Part shown: piece after piece, positions 52,640 through 61,566 of the stretch
How positions within the stretch are numbered: the first letter of the stretch is position 1
Layout: each line of letters begins with the position of its first letter
DNA from: JAGLOK01 sp963675575
GTDB lineage: Bacteria; Bacillota; Clostridia; Christensenellales; UMGS416
Reading direction: 5' to 3'
DNA: 64,000 bases
Assembly: GCA_963675575.1 (NCBI GenBank)
Contig: OY776378.1
Span: 558,001-622,000, forward strand
Position numbers and translations under genes: made by a program
The notes under the pieces: model-generated
What the model was told of the DNA's origin: nothing
What the model saw: the letters and a program-made list of their open reading frames with translations, nothing else
The model's database searches: none

Positions 52640-53173
52640 TTAAGGATTTACTTTTTGAAAAGCTCCGCGTCCGCCGCGGGGTGCTCGGTCCATTCCTCTG
52701 CCTGGATTGTCTTCGCCATATAGACCTTCACCGTATTCTTCGCAGTCTTCACGGTCAACGAAGTCAAAGAGGTGCGCGTCACCGGCGAGGATGAGATCTG
52801 CCTGTTCTTGGGTAATCAAGCCGTCATCTACAAGCCCTGAAAGCTGTTCTTCGCTGTACATGCCTTGCGAGCCTCTCGCGAAAAGACCATATTCACCATC
52901 TTCGCATTCTTCATGGTCAATTGAGTCATAAAGGCGTGTGTCGCCAGCAAGTATGCTGTCTGCCTGTTCTTGGGTGATTACTCCGTCTTCAACCAATTCC
53001 GCAAGCCGTTCTGCGCTGTAGGGAGCGTTATCGGAGTTAAACCATCTCCGAGCTCCTCTGCCCAAACTGCCATCTTCGTCTGCTGCGAACGCCACAGTTG
53101 TGCCGAGAGCAGCCACTAAAGCGACTGTCACCGCTATTGTTACCATCCATTTTTTCTTAGTCATATTTAACAT
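52640..53173 (-). CDS. Small secreted protein with two internal repeats
   Basis: A 177-residue exported protein: signal peptide aa 1-31 (VTIAVTVALVAALGTTVAFAA), then an acidic mature part. Two repeats of about 50 residues each contain a helical hairpin, YSAERLAELVEDGVITQEQA and YSEEQLSGLVDDGLITQEQA, and end in DSxLAGDxxL-like and D-H/R-E-x-C segments; each repeat has one or two Cys. The C-terminus is Arg/Gly-rich. The repeats look like the SHOCT/DUF2680-type short helical motif. Function unknown; it lies between two wall enzymes. Confidence 0.78.
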   Translation of the reverse strand: MLNMTKKKWMVTIAVTVALVAALGTTVAFAADEDGSLGRGARRWFNSDNAPYSAERLAELVEDGVITQEQADSILAGDTRLYDSIDHEECEDGEYGLFARGSQGMYSEEQLSGLVDDGLITQEQADLILAGDAHLFDFVDREDCEEYGEGLYGEDNPGRGMDRAPRGGRGAFQKVNP

Positions 53174-53302
53174 CTCACTTTCCTTATTTATTGTTTTGCC
53201 AATAAGGATAGTATGGATGCTTAACTTTGCCTGTATATATTCAAAGTGTTAAGAAAGTGTTAAGGATATTAATGTAAAAAATATTATTTTAGAGCCTAAA
53301 GG

Positions 53303-54448
53303 CTATTCAATTCCATTGTAAATAAAATCGTGCATTTTCCAAAGAGTTGCTTCCTTTTCATATTGCAGCACCGCCATTTTTTTGTACCTGACAGACTCAA
53401 ATAGTTCGTCATAGGGGATTCTTGCTGTCTTAATAGTACTGTTTCTTAAACCGTATAAATCCATTGCCAAAGCAATAAATTCCGCAGGTTCCAAATCGGT
53501 TTTCACCCAATCTGACACTGTTTTTAAAGCAGTATCCAATTCGACAAGCGTGATATCGACAAGCTTTGTCTTTGCGGCTAAAAGCACTTCTTTTTGGCGG
53601 GAATCGCGCATAAAGCCACCATCGGTTTTTCTAATGCGTGAGTAAGCCACAGCTTGTATTCCGTTCAAAGTTTGCAGGCCTTTTCTGTACACAAAATAAG
53701 TTTCGGAATGATTTCCGAATAATTTATTCATTTCCTGTATCAGGCCGTTCATCTCCCACACTTCATTTTGGGACAAGGTAACTTCAACACCGCCGATAGA
53801 GTCAATGATTTCTATCATTCCCCGGAAGCTTGTTATCACATAGTGATCTATATCAATCAAGAATTCTTCCTCAATGGTTTTTATCGCACCTTCGGGTCCG
53901 CCTTCGTAAACTATTGCAGCGTTTACCCTATTGTAATCATCCTGAGACGGCAGGTATATCAAAGTGTCGCGCATTATGGAAGTCATTCTGACTTCGTTGT
54001 TTTGCGGATCTAAAGTTAATATTATATTTACATCGCTTCTTCCACCCAATATGGTTTTTCTGTATCTGTTATCCATTCCGAAAAGCATGATGTTTATGAT
54101 TCCGTAGTCTTCATTATTTTTCATTTCAAACACAGGTTCAGGCGTGACTTTTGGCATGGGTTTGGCTGTCGGTAAATCACTTGAAGCCTCTTCGATTTCG
54201 ACTTCAGCTTCCAGTTCAGCGGGGCTTATTGTTTCTTCGGGATTTTGCTCCATAGAATCCATATTCATGTTTTTTAAAATTGGATAAACATATATAAAAA
54301 GAGCAGTAGCCAAAGCTATTAGAACAATCAAAACAGTAATCAGAATTGTTCTGACAGGTTTTTTCTTTCCGGCTATTTTGGGTTCTGTTGGCTTTTCCAC
54401 TTCTGTTGGGGGTATCTTCTTTTTTAATCTTTTTGGTTTTTTGCTCAT
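53303..54448 (-). CDS. LytR-CpsA-Psr (LCP) family ligase
   Basis: Attaches wall teichoic acid or another polymer from undecaprenyl phosphate to peptidoglycan. A basic N-terminal tail and one span (aa about 29-51), an acidic linker, then the LCP domain from aa 110: NIMLFGMDNRYRKTILGGRSDVNIILTLDP, MRDTLIYLPSQDDYNRVNAAIVYEGGPEGAIKTIEEEF and GLQTLNGIQAVAYSRIRKTDGGFMRDSRQKEVLLA, with the Arg and Asp residues that bind the lipid pyrophosphate. Length 381 aa is typical. Its promoter overlaps a palindrome. Confidence 0.92.
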   Translation of the reverse strand: MSKKPKRLKKKIPPTEVEKPTEPKIAGKKKPVRTILITVLIVLIALATALFIYVYPILKNMNMDSMEQNPEETISPAELEAEVEIEEASSDLPTAKPMPKVTPEPVFEMKNNEDYGIINIMLFGMDNRYRKTILGGRSDVNIILTLDPQNNEVRMTSIMRDTLIYLPSQDDYNRVNAAIVYEGGPEGAIKTIEEEFLIDIDHYVITSFRGMIEIIDSIGGVEVTLSQNEVWEMNGLIQEMNKLFGNHSETYFVYRKGLQTLNGIQAVAYSRIRKTDGGFMRDSRQKEVLLAAKTKLVDITLVELDTALKTVSDWVKTDLEPAEFIALAMDLYGLRNSTIKTARIPYDELFESVRYKKMAVLQYEKEATLWKMHDFIYNGIE

Positions 54449-54499
54449 AGTTATATCCTTTAAATAATTACCTTAATATAGAAATTCATTCGGCTATTG

Positions 54500-54531
54500 G
54501 TAATATTATACGATAATATTACGAATGTCAA
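54500..54531 (-). promoter_or_regulatory. LCP promoter with a 10-bp palindromic operator
   Basis: Minus strand TTGACA (54531-54526) and TAATAT (54508-54503) are 17 bp apart. A perfect inverted repeat GTAATATTAT-ACG-ATAATATTAC (54500-54522) covers the -10 and spacer, so a bound protein would block transcription. The regulator is not identifiable. Confidence 0.65.
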
Positions 54532-54622
54532 TCAAAAATATGACGATATCATTACACGAAGTTTGAACCACAAAGAGCAACCCAAGTCTAAGATCAAATC
54601 ATTATATAAAATAACCACAATA

Positions 54623-55105
54623 TTACATCCGGATAATTTCGCAGGTTACTTCATTGTTTTCAATTAGTATTTTTGCGTAAGAAGAGAATCTATCCCGCGT
54701 GTATTGTGTGTTTATGCTGCCGGGGTTTATCACCCAAACGCCGTTTTTGTTGTTTATATATGATATATGCGTGTGCCCGAATAATATTATGTCCGCATTT
54801 TCATTCATTCCTTTTTGAACTAATATATCAAGGCTGTGTTTTACCGAGTATTTATGCCCGTGTGTTATAAAGAACTTAATATTATCGATTTCAAAAGTTT
54901 TTTCGCTTTTAAATTGTTCTTTGTTGTAAAAGGGATAATTCCCTTTTATCAATTCAAAAGAAATTTCTGGGAACATATTTTTTAGTTCAATTGAATCATT
55001 TAACAAGTCTCCAAGATGGATGACCATGTCAGGCTTTTCGCTTTCAAGAGTATATATCATTGCGTTTAATTCTCCATGCGAATCGGAGAATACTATAATT
55101 TTCAT
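54623..55105 (-). CDS. YfcE/MJ0936-type metallophosphodiesterase
   Basis: A 160-residue calcineurin-like phosphodiesterase. The metal motifs are MKIIVFSDSHGELNAM (DxH), DMVIHLGDLLND (GD), LIKGNYPF (GN; the usual GNCD has lost its Cys-Asp), FFITHGHKYSVK (GH) and ILFGHTHISYI (GHTH). This family cleaves phosphodiesters of small or unknown substrates. GAGGCG before ATG. Confidence 0.88.
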   Translation of the reverse strand: MKIIVFSDSHGELNAMIYTLESEKPDMVIHLGDLLNDSIELKNMFPEISFELIKGNYPFYNKEQFKSEKTFEIDNIKFFITHGHKYSVKHSLDILVQKGMNENADIILFGHTHISYINNKNGVWVINPGSINTQYTRDRFSSYAKILIENNEVTCEIIRM

Positions 55106-55617
55106 ATTCGCCTCAATAATTTTTTATTAAATTATAACACTCAATATGAGGGGAATAAAAGATATAAAGGAAAATACTATACATTTGTATAAAAACTCTG
55201 CTAATTTTTTAGCATTACAGATAAATTTATTCAAAGACCTTTCACAGCTCTGCTTCTTGCCACAGACCATCTCTTATATATAATCTTGACTTTTTATGCT
55301 ATCTGTAATAAGTTTTGAGAGGCTAACCAAAAGCATATTTATTATTCCATGTATTATGATTTATTCTTCAACGCCTTGTGATTTTATTCTCGAGATTACT
55401 TTGGTATGGTTCTAAGCCCTGATGGACAAAGAACTAAAATGTGTCCGCGCTTGCCTTTGATTTCTTTTCTTGCGAGGGTGAAAATTGGATTTATTCATGG
55501 CTATATAAAAGTCAATCACATGATTAAACCATGGGATTGATTAAATCTGATTCTAATGCTACTATAATGTTTAGAGAGCGAAACAGTGGTATTCTGGGCA
55601 AAAACCAAGGAGCATCC
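55106..55617. other. Intergenic stretch without a clear gene
   Basis: A 512-bp AT-rich gap between divergent genes. A TATAAT at 55563 lies before the SDR start but lacks a good -35. An in-frame ATG at 55531 would add 29 unrelated residues to the SDR. I see no RNA gene or repeat. Confidence 0.4.
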
Positions 55618-56469
55618 ATGAAAAATAAAAAAATTGCGCTTGTTACAGGCGCCACATCGGGAATAGGTCTTGAAACCGCAAAAGGGCTTATTGAAAAGGG
55701 GTTCATTGTTATTTGCACTTCAAGAAGCGATGAAAAAGAAAAGAAGGCAAAAAATTATCTTGGAGATGAAGCGGTTTTTGTGAGGGTGGACCTTTCATCT
55801 CGGGAAAGCATCAGAAAACTGGCGGTTGTAGTTAAAGATGTATTAAAGGAGCGAGGTCTGGATGTGCTGATAAACAACGCGGGGTCTTTTTACAGCTATT
55901 ACAGTATGAGCGATGAAGGCGTTGAAAAACAATTCGCTGTAAATACAATCGCCCCTTTTTATTTGTCGCTGCTTTTGTATGACAAGTTAAAGCTCTCGAG
56001 TGGAAGGATAATAAATGTTTCTTCTTCTTCACACTACGGCGCAAAAATTAAATGGAACGATATACAGCTTTCGAGAAGCTATGGACAGCTGAGAGCTTAT
56101 AAACAGTCCAAACTCATATCGGTTATGTTGTCAAAGCGATTCAATGAATTTTCCAACACTATAAAAACATATATGGCCGACCCGGGGCTTGTAAATACGG
56201 AGATAGGTTTAAAAAATACAAGCGGCATAGCGAAGTTCATATGGAAACACCGTAAACTAAAAGGACAGGCCCCAAAGAAGGGAGCTGAAACATCGATATA
56301 TCTAGCAAGCGAGGAAGTTCTGCCGGAAGGCTTGTACTTTAAAGACTGCAATCCCCAAAAGCCCGATAAAGTAGTGGATAACGGCGAATATGTTGAAAGA
56401 GTCTGGGAATATTGCCAAAAGGTCGCTGGAGTAAACGCAAAGGAGATTATCATGTCTTATGAAAAATGA
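55618..56469 (+). CDS. Short-chain dehydrogenase/reductase
   Basis: An NAD(P)H oxidoreductase of 283 residues, close to the retinol-dehydrogenase-like group. Cofactor motif VTGATSGIGLETAKGL, then VDLSSRESI, LDVLINNAGSFY, catalytic Ser in RIINVSSSSHYG and the Tyr/Lys pair in RAYKQSKLIS. Substrate unknown. I chose ATG at 55618 after AAGGAG. The following TetR gene overlaps its end, so the SDR is probably its target. Confidence 0.88.
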   Translation: MKNKKIALVTGATSGIGLETAKGLIEKGFIVICTSRSDEKEKKAKNYLGDEAVFVRVDLSSRESIRKLAVVVKDVLKERGLDVLINNAGSFYSYYSMSDEGVEKQFAVNTIAPFYLSLLLYDKLKLSSGRIINVSSSSHYGAKIKWNDIQLSRSYGQLRAYKQSKLISVMLSKRFNEFSNTIKTYMADPGLVNTEIGLKNTSGIAKFIWKHRKLKGQAPKKGAETSIYLASEEVLPEGLYFKDCNPQKPDKVVDNGEYVERVWEYCQKVAGVNAKEIIMSYEK

Positions 56470-57010
56470 AAAAAGGCGAAAAACAAAACAGGAAATTATC
56501 CAAGCGGCAATAACGTGCATAAATGAGCATGGACTCAATAATACTACAATAAGAAAAATTGCCCAGGTGGCAGGGGTGAATTCAGCGGCAATCAGTTATT
56601 ATTTTGGCAGTAGGGAAGAGCTGCTGACAAAGGCTATGGAGATAGCACTGGACAATGCTTTTGATTTTGGCGGCTTTCAATACATGGAAAATGATGATTA
56701 TAAAACAATACTAAAGATTATTCTAAAAGATTGGAAGCGAGGCGCGGCGGCATACCCGGGTATTTTCCACGCACACTTTGACGACATTATAAACAAGCGA
56801 ATAGATAATAACATTACATTGGAGAGAATAAATGACTTTATAGATAAGGTTTATCAGGTAATTACCAAACATGGGCTTGAAGAAACGGATTTGAATTTTA
56901 AAAAACTTAAACTTATTTTCGGGGCGTTTATTTCGACTCTTATTATGCCGGCAGCGGCATATCCTATAAACGATAATGATGAGATAGAAGTGTTGGCTGA
57001 AATGCTTTAA
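56459..57010 (+). CDS. TetR-family regulator 1
   Basis: A 183-residue repressor-type protein. The helix-turn-helix is KQEIIQAAITCINEHGLNNTTIRKIAQVAGVNSAAISYYFGSREELLTKAM. The C-terminal ligand domain is helical and has no recognised family. The ATG overlaps the SDR stop by 11 bases; the two are one operon. A new promoter then begins for TetR 2. Confidence 0.87.
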   Translation: MKNEKRRKTKQEIIQAAITCINEHGLNNTTIRKIAQVAGVNSAAISYYFGSREELLTKAMEIALDNAFDFGGFQYMENDDYKTILKIILKDWKRGAAAYPGIFHAHFDDIINKRIDNNITLERINDFIDKVYQVITKHGLEETDLNFKKLKLIFGAFISTLIMPAAAYPINDNDEIEVLAEML

Positions 57011-57031
57011 TAGGAATTTACGGACTGCCTA

Positions 57032-57077
57032 TTGACAAGCCGACCAGACTATTATAGTATAAATGAGTAATAACTCA
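57032..57077 (+). promoter_or_regulatory. Promoter and operator of TetR 2
   Basis: TTGACA (57032-57037), 17-bp spacer, TAGTAT (57055-57060), followed at the transcription start by the inverted repeat TGAGT-AATA-ACTCA (57064-57077). The layout suits self-repression by TetR 2. Confidence 0.6.
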
Positions 57078-57091
57078 GTGAAGGATAACCA

Positions 57092-57673
57092 GTGAATAAA
57101 AGAGATCTGCGCAAGCAGGAAACCAATAAAGCTATAGTTGATGCCGCGCGAGAAGAGTTTGTAAAAAACGGCTTTTTGGAAACCAATACAAAAACTGTCG
57201 CGGATAAAGCGGGGGTCGCCCACGGAACGCTTTTTTTACACTATAAGACAAAGCACGCCTTAATGGAGAAGGTGCTTGAAGACCAACTTATCTCCATAGA
57301 TATTCAGCTTGAAAAGATTCTGAGTGAGAATGGTGATTTGGAAAGCCTTCTTAATGGATATCTTGACTTTATGCATGAGAATGAAGATTTTTTTGAGGTG
57401 ATAGCGAGGGAAATGCCACATTATCCAAAAGAAATCCGAATAAAGGCATATCTCAATGAAGCCTCCGCGCGCGATTATTTTTATAGGAGCATTCAAAAAG
57501 GGATACAAGACGGTATTTATAAAGATATTGATATAAAGATGACACTTACTTTTTTGTTTGGAACAATTAATTATTTCCTGCATAACAAGCAAAGCATCAT
57601 AAAAAGCGGAAGCATCATTGAATACAAAAAAGAATCAATTATTGAAACGTTTATGAAGTTTATAAGTATATAG
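57092..57673 (+). CDS. TetR-family regulator 2
   Basis: A 193-residue regulator. The helix-turn-helix is ETNKAIVDAAREEFVKNGFLETNTKTVADKAGVAHGTLFLHYKTKHALMEKV. The C-terminal domain (aa 60-190) is helical, ending ESIIETFMKFI. It starts with GTG after AAGGATAA. It has its own promoter and candidate operator, and precedes the zinc-ribbon gene by 17 bases. Confidence 0.87.
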   Translation: MNKRDLRKQETNKAIVDAAREEFVKNGFLETNTKTVADKAGVAHGTLFLHYKTKHALMEKVLEDQLISIDIQLEKILSENGDLESLLNGYLDFMHENEDFFEVIAREMPHYPKEIRIKAYLNEASARDYFYRSIQKGIQDGIYKDIDIKMTLTFLFGTINYFLHNKQSIIKSGSIIEYKKESIIETFMKFISI

Positions 57674-57689
57674 GAGCTAGGAGCATTTT

Positions 57690-57938
57690 ATGAAAGATAA
57701 TCATTGTGAGAGCTGCTCGATGCCAATGCTGAAAAATGAAGATTTTGGCGGAGGGATTGTAGGCAATAAATATTGCGTGCATTGCTGTGACGAGCAAGGA
57801 CATTTAAAATCCTATGATGAAGTTTACAGCGGTATGGTAGGATTCGCTTTAAAAAATATGGATATAAGCCCTGAAAAAGCTCAAGAAGCTGTCGCGGATA
57901 ATATGGCAAATATGCCTGCATGGAAAAATCACAAATAA
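57690..57938 (+). CDS. Zinc-ribbon domain protein
   Basis: An 82-residue protein of the putative zinc-ribbon family often found in Clostridia, with CESCSMPM and YCVHCCDEQGHLKSYDEV as metal site. The C-terminal part (aa 45-82) is helical and contains SPEKAQEAVADNMANMPAW. It is usually seen with TetR or AraC regulators, as here. Function unknown. Confidence 0.85.
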   Translation: MKDNHCESCSMPMLKNEDFGGGIVGNKYCVHCCDEQGHLKSYDEVYSGMVGFALKNMDISPEKAQEAVADNMANMPAWKNHK

Positions 57939-58117
57939 AATCTATCTGAATACCATAAAACATTTCTAAAAAGCACGGATATAAGCATATTTGGGCGGCT
58001 ATTTTGTATAAGGTAAAATCGTATCCTTTCACAATTATCAAAAAAAATTAATTAAAATACAATATATTCCACCGCACACTTGTGTTATAATAAATAAAAA
58101 AACATTTGGAGCAACAT

Positions 58118-58693
58118 TTGTCGGGAAAAGATTTACAACTTTATAATAAAGCCCTTGAGGGTGATATTGAAGCTTTTGAAGAGCTTTTTTCGTCTAACTA
58201 TACCCGAATATATAATCTGTGCTACCGAATGATGAGGAACTCACAGGACGCCGAAGATATGTTGCAGGAGTCAATGCTAAAGGCGTGGAGAAAGCTCAAA
58301 TCGTTTCAGCGGTCGTCTTCATTTTCCACATGGCTTCACAGAATCGCGGTAAACACCTGCCTTGATGCCATAAGGAAAAGAAAAGACAATAAAAATTCGT
58401 TGGATGAAATGGGAGAGTTCGGAAAAGAAATTGCGGATGATACTTCAAGCTCTTTTGATGAGCGTTCGGTGCAAAGACAAGCCATTGAAGCCGCGCTGAT
58501 GAAGCTAAAAGAGCGCGAACGCGTTATAATAGTTTTAAAGGATGTGCAGGGCTACTCTTATGAAGAGATGGCGCAAATCTTGGAGTGCCCACTCGGCACA
58601 GTTAGATCGCGTCTTTCGCGGGCGCGAAACACAATGGTAAAGATATTAAACGATATGGAACAAAAAGACCTTAGCTTGCGTCAAACCAAGTGA
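58118..58693 (+). CDS. ECF sigma factor (SigW-like)
   Basis: A 191-residue group IV sigma factor. Region 2: IYNLCYRMMRNSQDAEDMLQESMLKAWRKLKSFQRSSSFSTWLHRIAVNTCLDAIRKRK. Region 4: LKERERVIIVLKDVQGYSYEEMAQILECPLGTVRSRLSRAR. I chose TTG at 58118 because TTGGAG lies 6 bases before it. The anti-sigma gene starts 13 bases after the stop. By analogy with SigW it should answer envelope stress. Confidence 0.93.
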   Translation: MSGKDLQLYNKALEGDIEAFEELFSSNYTRIYNLCYRMMRNSQDAEDMLQESMLKAWRKLKSFQRSSSFSTWLHRIAVNTCLDAIRKRKDNKNSLDEMGEFGKEIADDTSSSFDERSVQRQAIEAALMKLKERERVIIVLKDVQGYSYEEMAQILECPLGTVRSRLSRARNTMVKILNDMEQKDLSLRQTK

Positions 58694-58706
58694 AAGAGGA
58701 AATAAA

Positions 58707-59525
58707 GTGAACTGTAAAGATGCAAACAAAAAAATATCGCTTCAAATTGACGGCTTGCTTGAAAAAGAAGACGAGCTTATATTGATGGAGCATATAAATG
58801 ATTGCAAAGCTTGCAAGAAGCTTTATGATGACACAAAGGCTTTGGTTGGAGGGCTTGTTGCCTTGCCGGAAGTCCCACTGCCAGAAGGCACTGAGAATAA
58901 GATTCATTTTGCGCTTCTAAGAGAGGCGCAACAGCCGAAAAAGAAAAAATGGGTCAAGTTCACAGTGATAGCAATGCCTGCCGCGGTTGCAGTTTTCGCC
59001 GCAATTATCGGGTTTAGCTATATATTCTCCGGAGGGTTTGGAAAAAAAGAAGTGGCTCGTGACATGATGGCTAAGGAGTCGGAAAACATTCAAGAAGAGA
59101 TGTTCAGCCAGAAAGCGGCGCCAAACACTCTCGCGGAAAGTTCGGTCATGAGTACCGAAGCTACAGAAGAGCTGGGAATGGTGGGAGAAGCCCCCAGAAT
59201 GCTTGAAGAATCCGCAGATACAATGATGAGCATATCCGAGTTTTCAGTTAACGTAGTGTTTGCAGGGGAAAGTCAGGAAGAAATAGAAAACTTCGCGCAA
59301 TACGTTGTCGAATCTTTGGAAGGCGCAGATATGCAAAAGGCTATTTTTGACGGAGAAACACAATCCATCAAAGTATTTCTGCCAATCGCGTATTATGAGG
59401 ATTTTTTGATCATAGTGCGGGGAGAAGAAAAAGTAGTGTCGGTCGAGCAGCCTGAAAATCAGGATGTGGCTTACGAAGAAGATCTTTTGTTTGAAGTCAA
59501 TTTCCTTTTTCAAAAAAATAATTGA
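58707..59525 (+). CDS. Membrane anti-sigma factor with zinc finger
   Basis: A 272-residue protein that should hold the ECF sigma factor at the membrane. The zf-HC2 motif is in EHINDCKACKKLY (HxxxCxxC) at aa 28-40, one span lies at aa about 92-112 (VIAMPAAVAVFAAIIGFSYIF), and the outer part (aa 115-272) is acidic, with FSVNVVFAGESQEEIENFAQYVVE, a fold perhaps like DUF4349. The GTG start follows AGAGGA. Confidence 0.88.
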   Translation: MNCKDANKKISLQIDGLLEKEDELILMEHINDCKACKKLYDDTKALVGGLVALPEVPLPEGTENKIHFALLREAQQPKKKKWVKFTVIAMPAAVAVFAAIIGFSYIFSGGFGKKEVARDMMAKESENIQEEMFSQKAAPNTLAESSVMSTEATEELGMVGEAPRMLEESADTMMSISEFSVNVVFAGESQEEIENFAQYVVESLEGADMQKAIFDGETQSIKVFLPIAYYEDFLIIVRGEEKVVSVEQPENQDVAYEEDLLFEVNFLFQKNN

Positions 59526-59552
59526 TTAAGCAAAAGCTTAAGGAGGTTTATT

Positions 59553-60308
59553 ATGAACGATAATAAGATTTTAATGGTGGTAATCGCGGTGCTTCTAGTG
59601 CTGTCGGTTGTCGCGACAGGAGTATTAATATTTAAGACAAACTCAAACGAAACCGTAGTTGCCGGGAGTCAGAGTGTCAACACAATATCGGTTTCAAGCC
59701 AAGGAAAAGTTACAGTATTGCCCGATGTAGGATACATTTCATTGGGAATCGAGACCAAGAACATTGATGTGAAAGTAGCCGAAAATGAAAATTCTGCGAT
59801 TATGGATGACATTATGGCGGCCCTTAAAGAATTTGATATTGAAGACACGGATATAAAGACCGTAGCTTATAATATTTATCCGCAGTATGAAAATTACAGC
59901 GATGAAAAGCCCACGAGTTATGCTGTGTATAACACGGTTAAGGTAACTGTTAAAAAGTTGGAAGATATGAGCGGTGTAATCGACGCGGCAGTTGAAGCCG
60001 GAGCGAACAATACAAACGGCGTAAGCTTTGATGTGCTTGACAGAGAGGCTTCATATAATGAAGCGCTGAAAGACGCCGTTGCAAACGCAAAGGCTCGCGC
60101 AGAAGTTTTGGCTGAAGCCGCAGGGCTTAAAATAGTCGGCGTGGTGACTGTGAATGAAAACAGTTCTTCATCGCAGTATTACTATTCAGACATGCTTTAT
60201 TCCGCGAAAGGTGCTGATATGACGGCAGAATCAGCTCCATCAATATCTACAGGCGACATGGAAATTACAGCGAATGTTTCCGTAACATATGAAGTGGCAA
60301 ATAAATAA
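59553..60308 (+). CDS. Exported SIMPL-domain (DUF541) protein
   Basis: A 251-residue protein with an N-terminal span or signal (MVVIAVLLVLSVVATGVLIF) and a SIMPL domain: TISVSSQGKVTVLPDVGYISLGIETKN, DTDIKTVAYNIYPQY, YAVYNTVKVTVKKLEDMSGVIDAAVEAGANNTNGVSF and the Ala-rich NAKARAEVLAEAAGLKIVGVV helix. The E. coli relative YggE is linked to oxidative stress. It is the third gene of the sigma operon, so probably an output of it, with its own terminator. Confidence 0.87.
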   Translation: MNDNKILMVVIAVLLVLSVVATGVLIFKTNSNETVVAGSQSVNTISVSSQGKVTVLPDVGYISLGIETKNIDVKVAENENSAIMDDIMAALKEFDIEDTDIKTVAYNIYPQYENYSDEKPTSYAVYNTVKVTVKKLEDMSGVIDAAVEAGANNTNGVSFDVLDREASYNEALKDAVANAKARAEVLAEAAGLKIVGVVTVNENSSSSQYYYSDMLYSAKGADMTAESAPSISTGDMEITANVSVTYEVANK

Positions 60309-60323
60309 GACTTAACTGCAATG

Positions 60324-60357
60324 AAAGCCTTCGGTTCTTCCGAAGGCTTTTTTTATA
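60324..60357 (+). terminator. Terminator of the sigma/anti-sigma/SIMPL operon
   Basis: AAAGCCTTCGG, loop TTCTT, CCGAAGGCTTT, then a T-run. Confidence 0.92.
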
Positions 60358-60373
60358 TCATTTTGCTAATGCC

Positions 60374-61435
60374 TTACAAAAGGCTTTTTACCCAATCATG
60401 GTTTTCGTTTAACGCACACCCGCCCTTAGCTTCAGTTAGCTCGTGGTGATTTTTTCGGATTTCAGCAATCAGCTTTGATTTAAGTGCTTCCTTAAGAGGC
60501 TTGTCTTTAACGTTTGTGTCCGAAAATGGCGCGAAAGGACACGCTTCAAGCGAGCCTTCCGAGCTAATGTGCAAAAAGCCCCTGCCCGCGGCAAGACAGC
60601 CGCCGTATCTTTCCTCGTCGCCAGGAAGCGCCACAACCAGCATATTATGATTGTCCGACATAGCTTTTGATGTCGCCGCCAATTCGTCTTTTTGTGAAGG
60701 GGTTAAGACCAAATCGTTATCTTCGTCCTGAGGAACGTATTCAATCAAAAAAGATACGGCGCACCCGGCGCTTTCAAGTCCGTCCAGATACCCACTGTTT
60801 ATAACCGAATCAAAGTTTTTGGATGTTAGCGTAATGGATGAGCCGAACATTGTACTATTTGCTCCAAATTCACCCATAAGTTTTATTATACTGTCAAACA
60901 TTCCTTCACCGCGTCTTAAATCGGTGGTTTTCCTGTCGCCTTCAATGCTTAAAACGGGGATAAGGTTTTTTGTGCGCTTTATCGCGTTAATTGTATTGCC
61001 GTCTACAAGAAGGCCGTTTGTAAACATCACAAAAAGCGTTTCGTGATGAGCTTTCGGGATATCCAAAATGCCCTTTTTAAGCAGTGGTTCGCCTCCGGCT
61101 ATAAGTATAATCGACACCCCTAAGCCGATGGCTTCATCGACTATGCGCGAGATTTCTTCTATGCTTAATTCTTCGTTTATGTTCCTATCTTGATTGCATG
61201 CGTAGCAACCAGCACACTTTAGATTGCAGCTGTTGGTCACGCTTAGTATCAATATGGGTGGCACGATGAGGTTTTCGTTTTGGTTTAAAAGGCTTCTCAG
61301 CTTGTTTTGATTTTTGATGTTTCTTGAGATTTTAGAAAAAGCCGTCAGATATGAGGGGTATTTAAAAAGATATTTTTTATTTTTTATAAGTGAGTCATAA
61401 ATCGATTCGTTAAACAATGAAATTCCGTTTTCCAT
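60374..61435 (-). CDS. Radical SAM/SPASM-like protein
   Basis: A 353-residue enzyme with the cluster motif NSCNLKCAGCYAC (CxxxCxxC) at aa about 68-80, the GGEPLL SAM contact and a C-terminal SPASM-like region: GGCLAAGRGFLHISSEGSLEACPFAPFSD and a final GGCALNE. Such enzymes modify peptides, proteins or small molecules. No precursor-peptide gene was found next to it. The nearest gene on the same strand is the PG-binding protein at 61567. Confidence 0.85.
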   Translation of the reverse strand: MENGISLFNESIYDSLIKNKKYLFKYPSYLTAFSKISRNIKNQNKLRSLLNQNENLIVPPILILSVTNSCNLKCAGCYACNQDRNINEELSIEEISRIVDEAIGLGVSIILIAGGEPLLKKGILDIPKAHHETLFVMFTNGLLVDGNTINAIKRTKNLIPVLSIEGDRKTTDLRRGEGMFDSIIKLMGEFGANSTMFGSSITLTSKNFDSVINSGYLDGLESAGCAVSFLIEYVPQDEDNDLVLTPSQKDELAATSKAMSDNHNMLVVALPGDEERYGGCLAAGRGFLHISSEGSLEACPFAPFSDTNVKDKPLKEALKSKLIAEIRKNHHELTEAKGGCALNENHDWVKSLL

Positions 61436-61514
61436 AAAAACCTCTCTTTATTATCAGTTAACGAATTATATCATACGAGAAATACAGAGGCTATCTTAGA
61501 TGCTCAAAAGATAC

Positions 61515-61543
61515 AAAAAAACAGCCCAAATGTCGGACTGTTT
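61515..61543 (-). terminator. Terminator of the PG-binding protein gene
   Basis: On the minus strand AAACAGTCC ... GGGCTGTTT with a T-run of seven after it. Confidence 0.8.
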
Positions 61544-61566
61544 AATAAAAGCTTGTGTTAAATGTT

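Noticed and set aside
60374..61435. A RiPP cluster around the radical SAM protein
   Set aside because: No small precursor-like frame with a good ribosome site was found on either side, and no exporter or peptidase is adjacent.
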